Below, one piece after another: positions 37,757-45,648 of a stretch of DNA of 64,000 bases; the first letter of the stretch is position 1; each line of letters opens with the position of its first letter. Under the pieces are notes generated by a model that was not told the origin of the DNA, did not search any database, and saw only the letters and a program-made list of their open reading frames with translations. Made by a program: the position numbers and the translations under genes. The stretch comes from Pseudobutyrivibrio sp. ACV-2 (lineage in GTDB: Bacteria; Bacillota; Clostridia; Lachnospirales; Lachnospiraceae), in assembly GCF_900107545.1 (NCBI RefSeq), contig NZ_FNQZ01000007.1, forward strand, positions 74,408-138,407, in the 5' to 3' direction.

Positions 37757-39199
37757 ATGTACAATGTAAAGTCTATGAAAGCTGATGAGTTTATAGACCA
37801 TCAGGAAATCCTCGACACAATAGAATATGCCGAAGCAAACAAAAATAATTTCGAGCTTATCGATAAGCTCCTTGAAAAAGCAAGACCAGTAAAGACTGAG
37901 GAAGGCTGTGTATGTAGCGGTCTTACACACCGTGAAGCAGCAGTTCTCCTTGCATGTGAGGATGAAAAATACATCCAGAAAATGTTTAACGTAGCACAGG
38001 AGATAAAGGATGCATTTTACGGTAACCGTATCGTTCTTTTTGCTCCACTTTATCTTTCAAATTATTGTGTAAATGGCTGTGTATACTGCCCATATCATCT
38101 CAAAAATAAGCATATCGCCAGAAAGAAGCTTACTCAGGAGGAAGTTAAGGCTGAGGTTATCGCACTTCAGGATATGGGACACAAGCGCCTTGCCATCGAG
38201 GCAGGAGAGGACCCTGTAAACAACCCTATCGAATACATCTTAGAGTGCATAAATACTATCTACAGCATCCATCATAAAAATGGAGATATCAGACGTGTAA
38301 ACGTAAATATTGCCGCAACAACAGTTGAAAATTACAAGAAGCTTAAGGATGCAGGTATTGGTACATATATCTTATTCCAGGAGACTTACAATAAGGAAAG
38401 CTATGAACAGCTTCATCCAACAGGACCAAAGCACGACTATGCATATCATACAGAGGCTATGGACCGTGCAATGGAAGGTGGTATTGATGACGTTGGACTT
38501 GGTGTACTTTTCGGACTTGAAAGCTATAAGTACGAGTTTGCCGGACTTCTCATGCACGCAGAGCACCTTGAGGCAGTTCACGGAGTAGGACCACACACAA
38601 TTTCAGTTCCAAGAGTAAAGCATGCAGACGATATTGATCCTGATGAGTTTGACAACTCTATTCCAGACGAAATGTTTACAAAAATCGCAGCCTGCATCAG
38701 AATCGCTGTTCCATATACAGGAATGATTATTTCTACAAGAGAGTCTGAGGAAGTACGTCGCAAGATGCTTCAGGTAGGTATTTCTCAGGTTTCAGGTGGT
38801 AGCCGTACATCAGTTGGTGGTTACACAGAGGAGGAGCGTCCTCATGATACAGAGCAGTTTGATGTTTCTGACCAGCGTACACTTGATGAGGTAGTAAAGT
38901 GGCTGATGGAGACAGGACACATTCCTTCATTCTGTACAGCATGCTACCGTGCAGGCCGCACAGGTGACAGATTTATGTCTCTTTGCAAGACAGGTCAGAT
39001 TATTAACTGCTGTCATCCAAACGCACTTATGACACTTACAGAATATCTTGTAGATTATGCTTCTGAGGAGACAAAGGAAGTAGGCTTCAAGATGATAGAG
39101 GATGAGCTTAAGAAGATTCCAAAGGAAAATGTAAGAAACATTGCCATGGAAAATATTGAAGCCATCAAGAATTCCAACAGAAGAGATTTTAGATTCTAA
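37757..39199 (+). CDS. hydG: [FeFe] hydrogenase maturase HydG (radical SAM tyrosine lyase)
   Basis: 480 residues, full length. The radical SAM cluster motif is CVNGCVYC near residues 107-114. The C-terminal CTAC...C motif (CX2CX22C) binds the auxiliary cluster where CO and cyanide from tyrosine are assembled on iron. AAAGAGG precedes the ATG. It lies between hydE and hydF with palindromic elements in both gaps. Confidence 0.96.
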   Translation: MYNVKSMKADEFIDHQEILDTIEYAEANKNNFELIDKLLEKARPVKTEEGCVCSGLTHREAAVLLACEDEKYIQKMFNVAQEIKDAFYGNRIVLFAPLYLSNYCVNGCVYCPYHLKNKHIARKKLTQEEVKAEVIALQDMGHKRLAIEAGEDPVNNPIEYILECINTIYSIHHKNGDIRRVNVNIAATTVENYKKLKDAGIGTYILFQETYNKESYEQLHPTGPKHDYAYHTEAMDRAMEGGIDDVGLGVLFGLESYKYEFAGLLMHAEHLEAVHGVGPHTISVPRVKHADDIDPDEFDNSIPDEMFTKIAACIRIAVPYTGMIISTRESEEVRRKMLQVGISQVSGGSRTSVGGYTEEERPHDTEQFDVSDQRTLDEVVKWLMETGHIPSFCTACYRAGRTGDRFMSLCKTGQIINCCHPNALMTLTEYLVDYASEETKEVGFKMIEDELKKIPKENVRNIAMENIEAIKNSNRRDFRF

Positions 39200-39202
39200 A
39201 TA

Positions 39203-39249
39203 GCCTTCCCCATTAGGGGGAAGGTGTCAGCGTAGCTGACGGATGAGGG
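39203..39249 (+). repeat. Palindromic repeat copy 2
   Basis: GCCTTCCCC-ATTA-GGGGGAAGG, then GTCAGC-GTA-GCTGAC, then GGATGAGGG. It starts 3 nt after the hydG stop. Its terminal GAGGG is the ribosome site for hydF (7-nt spacing to 39257). Confidence 0.93.
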
Positions 39250-39256
39250 AAATATT

Positions 39257-40441
39257 ATGTCACTAAATAACACACCAAGCGGTGCACGCACCCACATAGG
39301 CTTTTTTGGTATCAGAAACGCCGGTAAATCAAGCATAGTAAATAAGCTCACCAATCAGGAAATATCCCTTGTGTCAGCCCATAAAGGTACCACCACGGAC
39401 CCTGTTAAAAAGTCCATGGAGCTTCTTCCTATAGGCCCTGTTGTTATAATCGATACAGCAGGCTTTGACGATGAAGGAGAGCTTGGAGAACTTAGGAAAC
39501 ATCGCACCTATCGCATTTTAGATGAAATGGATATTGTTGTACTGGTGCTTGATGCCAGAGAACAGGTCATTTCAGAGGAGGAAATTGATTTCCTTAAGGA
39601 TGTAAAATCAAGAAAGCTTCCTTATATCATAATTGAAAATCATACAGATGAGGCTGAGGCTCATGGCTTTAAAGAACTTTCAGACGAAAATATCATATTT
39701 GTAGATGCTACAAAGGATGATATGTCTAAAGTAAAAGAGGCTCTTATTAGCCTCAAGCCAGAAAAAAAGGAGCCAGTTCTTTTGGCAGATTTAGTCAAGC
39801 CAAAGGATACAGTAGTCCTTGTAATTCCAATAGATGAATCAGCTCCAAAAGGTAGAATTATTCTTCCACAGCAAATGGTTTTAAGAGATTTGTTGGATAA
39901 TCATTGTAAGGCTATCTGCTGCCAACCACAGGAATTAGCTGAAACCCTCAAGGAAAACAGCAATGTTTCATTAGTAATTACAGATTCTCAGGCGTTCAAA
40001 AAGGTTGCTGAAATTGTACCAAATGAGATAGAGCTTACTTCTTTTAGTATTCTTATGGCAAGATACAGAGGAAGTCTGGGCACACAGCTTGAGGGAGTTG
40101 CAGCCATAAAATCCCTTAAAGCTGGTGACAAGGTGCTTATTTCCGAAGCCTGCACACATCACAGGCAGTGCAACGATATTGGCACAGTTAAAATACCAGG
40201 CTGGGTAAAAAACTACACAGGCCAGGATATAATTTTTGAATTTTCATCAGGTAATGAATTTCCAGAGGATTTATCAGCCTACGCACTTGTCATTCACTGT
40301 GGCGGCTGCATGATAAATGAAGCAGAAATGAAAAGCCGAGTAAAACACTGCAAAGAGCAGGGCGTTCCAATCGTAAATTATGGCATGGCTATTGCAGAAT
40401 TTAATGGAATTTTAGACAGAAGTCTTAGAATATTACAATAG
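39257..40441 (+). CDS. hydF: [FeFe] hydrogenase maturase HydF (GTPase scaffold)
   Basis: 394 residues. GTPase domain: GIRNAGKSSIVN (P-loop), GTTTDP, DTAGFDDEG. Then a dimerisation domain and a C-terminal cluster-binding region with CTHHRQC and HCGGCM. HydF receives the di-iron unit and delivers it to HydA. The start is set by the repeat-derived GATGAGGG. The stop TAG uses the first G of the next repeat copy. The first 25 or so codons are rich in A/C third bases. The hydrogenase itself is not in the window. Confidence 0.95.
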   Translation: MSLNNTPSGARTHIGFFGIRNAGKSSIVNKLTNQEISLVSAHKGTTTDPVKKSMELLPIGPVVIIDTAGFDDEGELGELRKHRTYRILDEMDIVVLVLDAREQVISEEEIDFLKDVKSRKLPYIIIENHTDEAEAHGFKELSDENIIFVDATKDDMSKVKEALISLKPEKKEPVLLADLVKPKDTVVLVIPIDESAPKGRIILPQQMVLRDLLDNHCKAICCQPQELAETLKENSNVSLVITDSQAFKKVAEIVPNEIELTSFSILMARYRGSLGTQLEGVAAIKSLKAGDKVLISEACTHHRQCNDIGTVKIPGWVKNYTGQDIIFEFSSGNEFPEDLSAYALVIHCGGCMINEAEMKSRVKHCKEQGVPIVNYGMAIAEFNGILDRSLRILQ

Positions 40442-40483
40442 CCTTCCCCTTGAGGGGAAGGTGCCCAGAGGGCGGATGAGGTG
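40441..40483 (+). repeat. Palindromic repeat copy 3 (GCCC-stem variant)
   Basis: GCCTTCCCC-TTGA-GGGGAAGG, then GCCC-AGA-GGGC, then GGATGAGGTG. The second stem differs completely from the GTCAGC form yet still pairs. It abuts the hydF stop codon, sharing its G. No gene starts downstream on this strand. Confidence 0.92.
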
Positions 40484-40510
40484 TGTACCTAAAATACTTA
40501 GACTAATCTA

Positions 40511-40542
40511 AATAGCTTCCCCAAAAATAGGGGAAGCTATTT
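40511..40542. terminator. Bidirectional hairpin terminator after hydF
   Basis: A perfect 12-bp stem AATAGCTTCCCC/GGGGAAGCTATT with a 7-nt loop, flanked by A/T. Its CTTCCCC/GGGGAAG core matches the first hairpin of the repeat family, so it may be a derivative. Confidence 0.75.
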
Positions 40543-40548
40543 CCATAA

Positions 40549-40929
40549 CTAAGCTCCAAAAAAGAAAAAGAATAACACATACAAAACGAGCAACAGCATA
40601 ATGCCAACTCCAATAGTAGTGCATAGTATAAGCTTACTATTGTTTTTCTGCTGATGCTGTATTTGATTGATAGATTCAGTAAGTGTATTGATTTTTAGCT
40701 CAAGGGCATCACATTTTTCTTCGATTGGAAGACTTAGCTCTTCAAAGCTTTCGCGCAACGTTGCTTTGAGATACTTTGGTGCGACTTCATCAGAATCTTC
40801 ATAATTGTTTTCTTTTGCTTCAATAAGCTTTTCAAGTGAAATCAGACTATCTTTGATATGAGCAAATTCTTCTTTTACATTTCTGTCTCCGAAATCAGAT
40901 AAGTCCATAATGTTTGCATCGTTAATCAT
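40549..40929 (-). CDS. Small tail-anchored coiled-coil protein, unknown
   Basis: 126 residues, not recognised. An acidic, charged N-terminal part with heptad-like segments (EEKCDALELKINTLTESINQI) precedes a single C-terminal transmembrane helix (LILCTTIGVGIMLLLVLYVLFFFF). This is a tail-anchored topology with the bulk in the cytoplasm. GGGGGC at 40935-40940 (minus strand) is a plausible ribosome site. It converges on hydF across a terminator. No function is assigned. Confidence 0.6.
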   Translation of the reverse strand: MINDANIMDLSDFGDRNVKEEFAHIKDSLISLEKLIEAKENNYEDSDEVAPKYLKATLRESFEELSLPIEEKCDALELKINTLTESINQIQHQQKNNSKLILCTTIGVGIMLLLVLYVLFFFFFGA

Positions 40930-40991
40930 TTTCTGCCCCCTTACGTTGAATATTCTAAAAATTTAGTTCAAAATCTATAGTTGTTATAATT

Positions 40992-41021
40992 TTACCACTT
41001 TATTAAAGAAAAGAGTATAAT
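40992..41021 (+). promoter_or_regulatory. Promoter of the thioesterase gene
   Basis: TTACCA (40992-40997), an 18-bp spacer, then perfect TATAAT (41016-41021). The start codon is about 65 bp downstream. Confidence 0.6.
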
Positions 41022-41085
41022 GTATTTGAATGTGGTGGAAAATAGTAATAAGCTATAAAATATAAACTTGAAAGGAATTACATAT

Positions 41086-41475
41086 ATGCTTGAAGTAGGA
41101 ATGAAGGGCCAGGCCCAAACAGAGGTTAACTTGGATAATACTGCAAAGGCTTTTTGCAGTGGAGCCTTAGATGTTTTTGCTACACCAGCAATGATTTCTC
41201 TTATGGAGGAGACTTGCTGGAAAATGATTCAGCCTGAGCTAGAGGAAGGTGAGGGCTCTGTAGGTACTATGGTAAATATCAGCCATACAGCCCCAAGTGC
41301 CGTTGGAAGAACGGTAAAGTGTCAGGCCACACTTACACAGATAGATGGAAGAAAACTTACTTTTGAGGTTGAGTGCTCTGATGAAAATGGAGTAGTAGGT
41401 AAGGGTACACATGAGCGTTTCATTATAAATAATGAGAAGTTTATGGCAAAAGCCACTAGACAGAAGGCAGACTAG
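41086..41475 (+). CDS. Hotdog-fold thioesterase, FlK-like
   Basis: 129 residues from the ATG at 41086 (AAAGGA 9 nt upstream; a TTG at 41068 is less likely). The pattern ATPAMISLMEETCW, then GTMVNISHTAPSAVGRTV, is typical of the fluoroacetyl-CoA thioesterase-like hotdog family. The Thr/Glu/His trio is conserved in those segments. It would hydrolyse a small acyl-CoA; the true substrate in anaerobes is unknown. Confidence 0.8.
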   Translation: MLEVGMKGQAQTEVNLDNTAKAFCSGALDVFATPAMISLMEETCWKMIQPELEEGEGSVGTMVNISHTAPSAVGRTVKCQATLTQIDGRKLTFEVECSDENGVVGKGTHERFIINNEKFMAKATRQKAD

Positions 41476-41490
41476 TTTTTATAATTAATA

Positions 41491-41563
41491 GGCATGATTT
41501 TTGTTATCCAAAAATCATGCCAGATACGAATACCGAATTTTTGATGAAATTCGCTATTCCATA
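41491..41563 (+). other. Two hairpins in the argS leader
   Basis: Hairpin 1: a perfect 13-bp stem GGCATGATTTTTG/CAAAAATCATGCC (41491-41521). Hairpin 2: GAATAC-CGAATTT/AAATTCG-TATTC-type pairing (about 41527-41563). Neither is followed by a T run, and no T-box consensus is visible. They may be a weak terminator/processing site or leader structure. Confidence 0.5.
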
Positions 41564-41591
41564 TGTTTATTAGATATTACGGAGGAAATTG

Positions 41592-43352
41592 ATGAAAGAA
41601 ATTCTTCAGCAGATTAAAGAAGTTGTAGTTCAAGGTTTCAAGGACTGTGGCTACGATGAAAAATATGGAATGGTTACTTTGTCAAACCGTCCAGATCTTT
41701 GCCAGTTCCAGTGTAATGGTGCACTTGCGGCTGCAAAGGAATATAAAAAGGCACCTATCGGTATTGCAGGTGAAGTGGCAGAAAAGCTTGCTGCAAATAC
41801 AATGTTTTCAAAGTGTGAGGCATGCCCACCAGGATTTATTAATATGAATCTGTCTGATGAGTTTATTGCAAACTTCGTTTCGCAGATGGCAGCTGATGAT
41901 GAGCGCTTTGGAGTGGACAAGGTTTCAACACCTAAAAAGGTTATGATTGATTACGGCGGACCAAACGTTGCAAAGCCACTTCATGTTGGACATCTTCGTT
42001 CCGCAATCATAGGCGAGTCTATCAAGCGTACAGCTCGTTTTATGGGTGATGAGGTTATCGGTGATGTACATCTTGGAGACTGGGGTCTTCAGATGGGTCT
42101 TATCATCACAGAGCTTAAGCTTCGCAAGCCAGAGCTTGTTTATTTTGATGAAAACTACGATGGAGAGTACCCAACAGAGCCTCCATTTACCATAACTGAG
42201 CTTGAGGAGATTTATCCATGCGCATCAGGCAAATCAAAGGAGGATGAGGCTTACAAGGAAGCTGCAATGAATGCTACCTTTGAGCTTCAGCATGGAAGAA
42301 AGGGCTATCAGGCACTTCTTGCTCATATTCTTAATGTATCTGTTACAGATCTTAAGAAAAACTACGAAAAGCTTGATGTAGATTTTGACTTATGGAAGGG
42401 GGAAAGCGATGCACAGCCATACATCCCTGACATGGTTCAAAAAATGAAGGATGATGGCTTTGCGTACATTTCAGAGGGGGCTCTTGTAGTAGACGTTAAA
42501 GAAGAAACAGACACAAAAGAAGTCCCACCATGCATGATTCTTAAGTCAGATGGAGCATCTTTATATAACACAACGGACCTTGCTACAATGGTATGGAGAA
42601 TGAAGGACTATAATCCTGATTCAATCATTTACGTTGTAGACAAGAGACAGGAGCTTTACTTTACACAGGTATTCCGCTGTGCTAAAAAGACTGGCATTGT
42701 ACCAGACGAAACAAATCTTTACTTCGTAGGCTTTGGTACTATGAACGGCAAAGACGGCAAGCCATTTAAGACACGTCAGGGTGGTGTTATGCGTCTTGAA
42801 TATCTTCTTTCCGAAGTAGAAGAGAAGATGCTTGAAAAGATTAAAGAAAATGGCACAATGAGCGATGAAGATGCTGAGAAGACAGCCAAGATTGTTGGTC
42901 TTTCAGCTGTAAAATATGGTGATCTTTCAAATCAGGCTTCAAAGGATTACATTTTTGATATAGATAGATTTACATCTGCTGAGGGAAATACAGGCCCTTA
43001 TATTCTTTACACAATCGTTAGATGTAAATCAATCCTTGCAAAGGCTGGGGATGTTGTAATTAAGGGTTCAATCCTTCCTGCACATTCTGACTCAGAGAGA
43101 GCACTTCAGCTTGAGCTTACAAAGTTCATGGCTGCACTTTCATCAGCTTACGAGGATATGGCACCTCACAAGATTTGCGCATATATTTATGATTTAGCAA
43201 ACGCATTCAACAGATTCTATCACGATACAAAGATTTTGGCTGAGGAGAACGATGAAGTAAAGGCTAGCTACTTAAAGCTTCTTACCTTGACTAGAGATGT
43301 CCTTGAAAAGTCAATCGACCTTCTCGGTTTCAAGGCACCGGAGCGTATGTAA
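41592..43352 (+). CDS. argS: Arginyl-tRNA synthetase
   Basis: 586 residues from the ATG at 41592 (GGAGG 6 nt upstream; a TTG directly before it is ignored). The class I HxGH motif is HVGHLRS near residue 132; the N-terminal Add-1 domain and the C-terminal alpha-helical anticodon-binding domain (from about 460) are both present. The stop is immediately followed by the next ATG, so it is translationally linked to the rRNA methyltransferase. Confidence 0.96.
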   Translation: MKEILQQIKEVVVQGFKDCGYDEKYGMVTLSNRPDLCQFQCNGALAAAKEYKKAPIGIAGEVAEKLAANTMFSKCEACPPGFINMNLSDEFIANFVSQMAADDERFGVDKVSTPKKVMIDYGGPNVAKPLHVGHLRSAIIGESIKRTARFMGDEVIGDVHLGDWGLQMGLIITELKLRKPELVYFDENYDGEYPTEPPFTITELEEIYPCASGKSKEDEAYKEAAMNATFELQHGRKGYQALLAHILNVSVTDLKKNYEKLDVDFDLWKGESDAQPYIPDMVQKMKDDGFAYISEGALVVDVKEETDTKEVPPCMILKSDGASLYNTTDLATMVWRMKDYNPDSIIYVVDKRQELYFTQVFRCAKKTGIVPDETNLYFVGFGTMNGKDGKPFKTRQGGVMRLEYLLSEVEEKMLEKIKENGTMSDEDAEKTAKIVGLSAVKYGDLSNQASKDYIFDIDRFTSAEGNTGPYILYTIVRCKSILAKAGDVVIKGSILPAHSDSERALQLELTKFMAALSSAYEDMAPHKICAYIYDLANAFNRFYHDTKILAEENDEVKASYLKLLTLTRDVLEKSIDLLGFKAPERM

Positions 43353-44705
43353 ATGACCGATACATCATTTTTACCAATTGACTTTATTAATCGCATGGAG
43401 CAGGACTTAGGTCCTGACTTCCATGCTTTTTTACGTTCTTACGAGGAAAACAAGATATCTGCACTTAGATTTAACCCCATAAAGGCAGATGCAGCTGTAA
43501 TAGAAAATTGCAAGGATATGCTCACAGGAAAGGTAGAGTGGAGCAACTACGGCTACTATTACGATGATGAAAATAGCCGTCCGGGGCTTCATCCATATCA
43601 TCAGGCTGGTGTGTATTACATTCAGGATGCATCTGCTCAACTTCCGGTAGAAATGCTTTGCCCACAGCCAGGCGATTACTGTCTTGATTTGTGCGCTGCC
43701 CCTGGTGGTAAATCCACACAGATAGCAGGCTATTTGATGGGAGAGGGACTCCTTGTATCCAATGAACCCATGAAAAACAGAGCTAAAATATTGTCCGAAA
43801 ATGTTGAAAGACTAGGCATTACAAATGCCATAGTCACATCAGAATATCCAGATAAACTAGCAGCGGCTTTCCCGGAATATTTCGATAGAATAATGGTGGA
43901 TGCACCATGCTCTGGTGAGGGAATGTTTAGAAAGAACCATGACGCCTGTGGTGAATGGTCACTTGATTCTGTTAAGATGTGCGCTGATAGACAGGCGGAT
44001 ATTTTAGACAGAGCCTACGAAATGCTCATACCAGGAGGCAGACTTTGCTACAGCACCTGCACCTTTGCCAAACTAGAGGATGAGGAGGCAGTGGCAGCTT
44101 TCGTTGAAAGACACCCAGATGTGACTGTTATAGAGGAGCGACGTCTATGGCCACATGAGGTAAAGGGCGAGGGCCACTATGCGGCACTTTTAGAAAAGGC
44201 TGATGACGGCAGAAGTGAGGAGTGCAGGGAAGCACGCTCACTGGCCAAGATAAAACAGCCAAACAAAAAGGAAATTGCAGATTTCCTTGAATTCAAAAAA
44301 GGCTTTTCTAAGGAGGAAAAGCTGTCAGCACAGCTGATGGATGAGGGCGTAATCAAAAACATATTACAGCTAAAGGATTTGTTGTATTTGCTCCCTGAAA
44401 ACGCACCAGATATTACAGGACTCCATGTTCTTAGAGGCGGTCTGTTTCTTGGCACTCTAAAAAAGAATCGTTTTGAGCCAAGCCATGCTCTTGCATTAGC
44501 ACTTAAAAAAGATGAGTATTGCAATGTATTTGATATGGCCTCATCTGATATTCAGACACAAAACTATCTAAAGGGCCAGTCCATCATGGCTGATGTAAAG
44601 GATGGCTGGACACTCATCACTGTGGATGGTTATTCACTTGGATGGGGAAAGGCTAGTAAAGGTCAAATAAAGAATCATTATCCTAAGGGGTTGAGATTAC
44701 TATGA
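43353..44705 (+). CDS. rRNA (cytosine-C5)-methyltransferase, NOL1/NOP2/Sun (RsmF-like)
   Basis: 450 residues. SAM-binding DLCAAPGGKSTQIA near residue 112; the two catalytic cysteines are in VDAPCSGEGMFRK and YSTCTF. The C-terminal half carries the RsmF-type RNA-binding region (FEPSHALALAL). It has no spacer after argS and a 4-nt overlap (ATGA) with the next gene. Codons 317-332 (44301-44347) closely resemble the dispersed repeat, suggesting an old in-frame insertion. Confidence 0.9.
   Translation: MTDTSFLPIDFINRMEQDLGPDFHAFLRSYEENKISALRFNPIKADAAVIENCKDMLTGKVEWSNYGYYYDDENSRPGLHPYHQAGVYYIQDASAQLPVEMLCPQPGDYCLDLCAAPGGKSTQIAGYLMGEGLLVSNEPMKNRAKILSENVERLGITNAIVTSEYPDKLAAAFPEYFDRIMVDAPCSGEGMFRKNHDACGEWSLDSVKMCADRQADILDRAYEMLIPGGRLCYSTCTFAKLEDEEAVAAFVERHPDVTVIEERRLWPHEVKGEGHYAALLEKADDGRSEECREARSLAKIKQPNKKEIADFLEFKKGFSKEEKLSAQLMDEGVIKNILQLKDLLYLLPENAPDITGLHVLRGGLFLGTLKKNRFEPSHALALALKKDEYCNVFDMASSDIQTQNYLKGQSIMADVKDGWTLITVDGYSLGWGKASKGQIKNHYPKGLRLL
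44301..44347 (+). repeat. Degenerate palindromic repeat copy within coding sequence
   Basis: GGCTTTTC...AAAGCTGTCAGC...GCTGATGGATGAGGG aligns end to end with copy 1 (shared AAGCTGTCAGC and GATGAGG blocks), with about three quarters identity by eye. It is in frame and encodes KGFSKEEKLSAQLMDEG. It is probably a coding relic of the repeat; chance is not excluded. Confidence 0.5.
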
Positions 44706-45568
44706 TGTATAAGATTTATAAGCACAAACAGGACATATACGAATTTATAATGTTTACCATAGCCTCATTGATTATGGTAATAGGAATCTATTTTTTTAAA
44801 TTCCCAAATCATTTTTCCTTTGGAGGTATAAGTGGTCTTTCTATTGTGTTGTCTGCCCTTATGACACACACACCAGGCCATATCAACCTGATAATAAATA
44901 TGGCTTTATTACTTTTAGGATTTGTAGTCTTTGGTAAAAAATTTGGAGTGAAGACCACCTACATCACATTACTTGTGTCATTCGGTCCTACAATATGTGA
45001 GAAATATTGGCCTATGGATGGTCCACTTACAAATCAGCCTGTACTTGAGCTGATGTTTGCTATAGCACTTCCAGCCTTTGCATCAGCAGTATTTTTCAAC
45101 CTTGGTGCATCTTCGGGTGGAACAGATATTGTGGCCATGATTTTGAAGAAATATACAAAGGTGGACATAGGAACAGCACTTTTCCTTTCAGATGTTTTCA
45201 TCGTAATATCAGCCTGTCTGGTATTTAATGTTGAGACTGGTTTATTCTCTCTGGTAGGACTATTAGCCAAATCACTTGTGGTAGATGAAACCATAGAAAA
45301 CATTAACCTTGCAAAATATTTCACTATAATATGCAATGACCCAGATCCGATAGTAAATTATATTACAGAAGAATTGGGAAAGGGTGCCACGGTTTACAAG
45401 GCTGAAGGAGCATATCAGCATCAAGAAAAGACTGTAGTGCTCACCATTCTAAAAAGACAACAGGCAGTGGAACTTAAAAATTATATCAGAAAAAATCAGC
45501 CATCAGCGTTTATTGCAATTACAAATAGTAGTGAAATCATAGGTAAGGGCTTTAGAGGCTATAATTAA
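44702..45568 (+). CDS. YitT-family membrane protein
   Basis: 288 residues. Five or six membrane helices in the N-terminal 200 residues (YitT/DUF161) include GGISGLSIVLSALM and GASSGGTDIVAMIL. A soluble C-terminal DUF2179 domain of about 80 residues contains KGATVYKAEGAYQHQEKTVV. The function is unknown; a transport role is suspected for the family. The start overlaps the previous stop by 4 nt; a second ATG follows at once. Confidence 0.88.
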   Translation: MMYKIYKHKQDIYEFIMFTIASLIMVIGIYFFKFPNHFSFGGISGLSIVLSALMTHTPGHINLIINMALLLLGFVVFGKKFGVKTTYITLLVSFGPTICEKYWPMDGPLTNQPVLELMFAIALPAFASAVFFNLGASSGGTDIVAMILKKYTKVDIGTALFLSDVFIVISACLVFNVETGLFSLVGLLAKSLVVDETIENINLAKYFTIICNDPDPIVNYITEELGKGATVYKAEGAYQHQEKTVVLTILKRQQAVELKNYIRKNQPSAFIAITNSSEIIGKGFRGYN

Positions 45569-45575
45569 TTCATGA

Positions 45576-45626
45576 GCCTTCTCCCCTTAGTAGGGGGAAG
45601 GTGTCACCGCAGGTGACGGATGAGGG
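45576..45626 (+). repeat. Palindromic repeat copy 4
   Basis: GCCTTCTCCCC-TTAGTA-GGGGGAAGG, then GTCACC-GCA-GGTGAC, then GGATGAGGG. The second stem has a third sequence (GTCACC/GGTGAC), again fully paired. It lies 7 nt after the YitT stop; here the next gene has its own AGAGGT ribosome site. Confidence 0.93.
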
Positions 45627-45648
45627 TATGAAGTAGAGGTATTCATAG

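Noticed and set aside
41491-41563. T-box riboswitch upstream of argS
   Set aside because: The leader is short, no T-box consensus or specifier-loop layout is visible, and the hairpins lack a T-run terminator.
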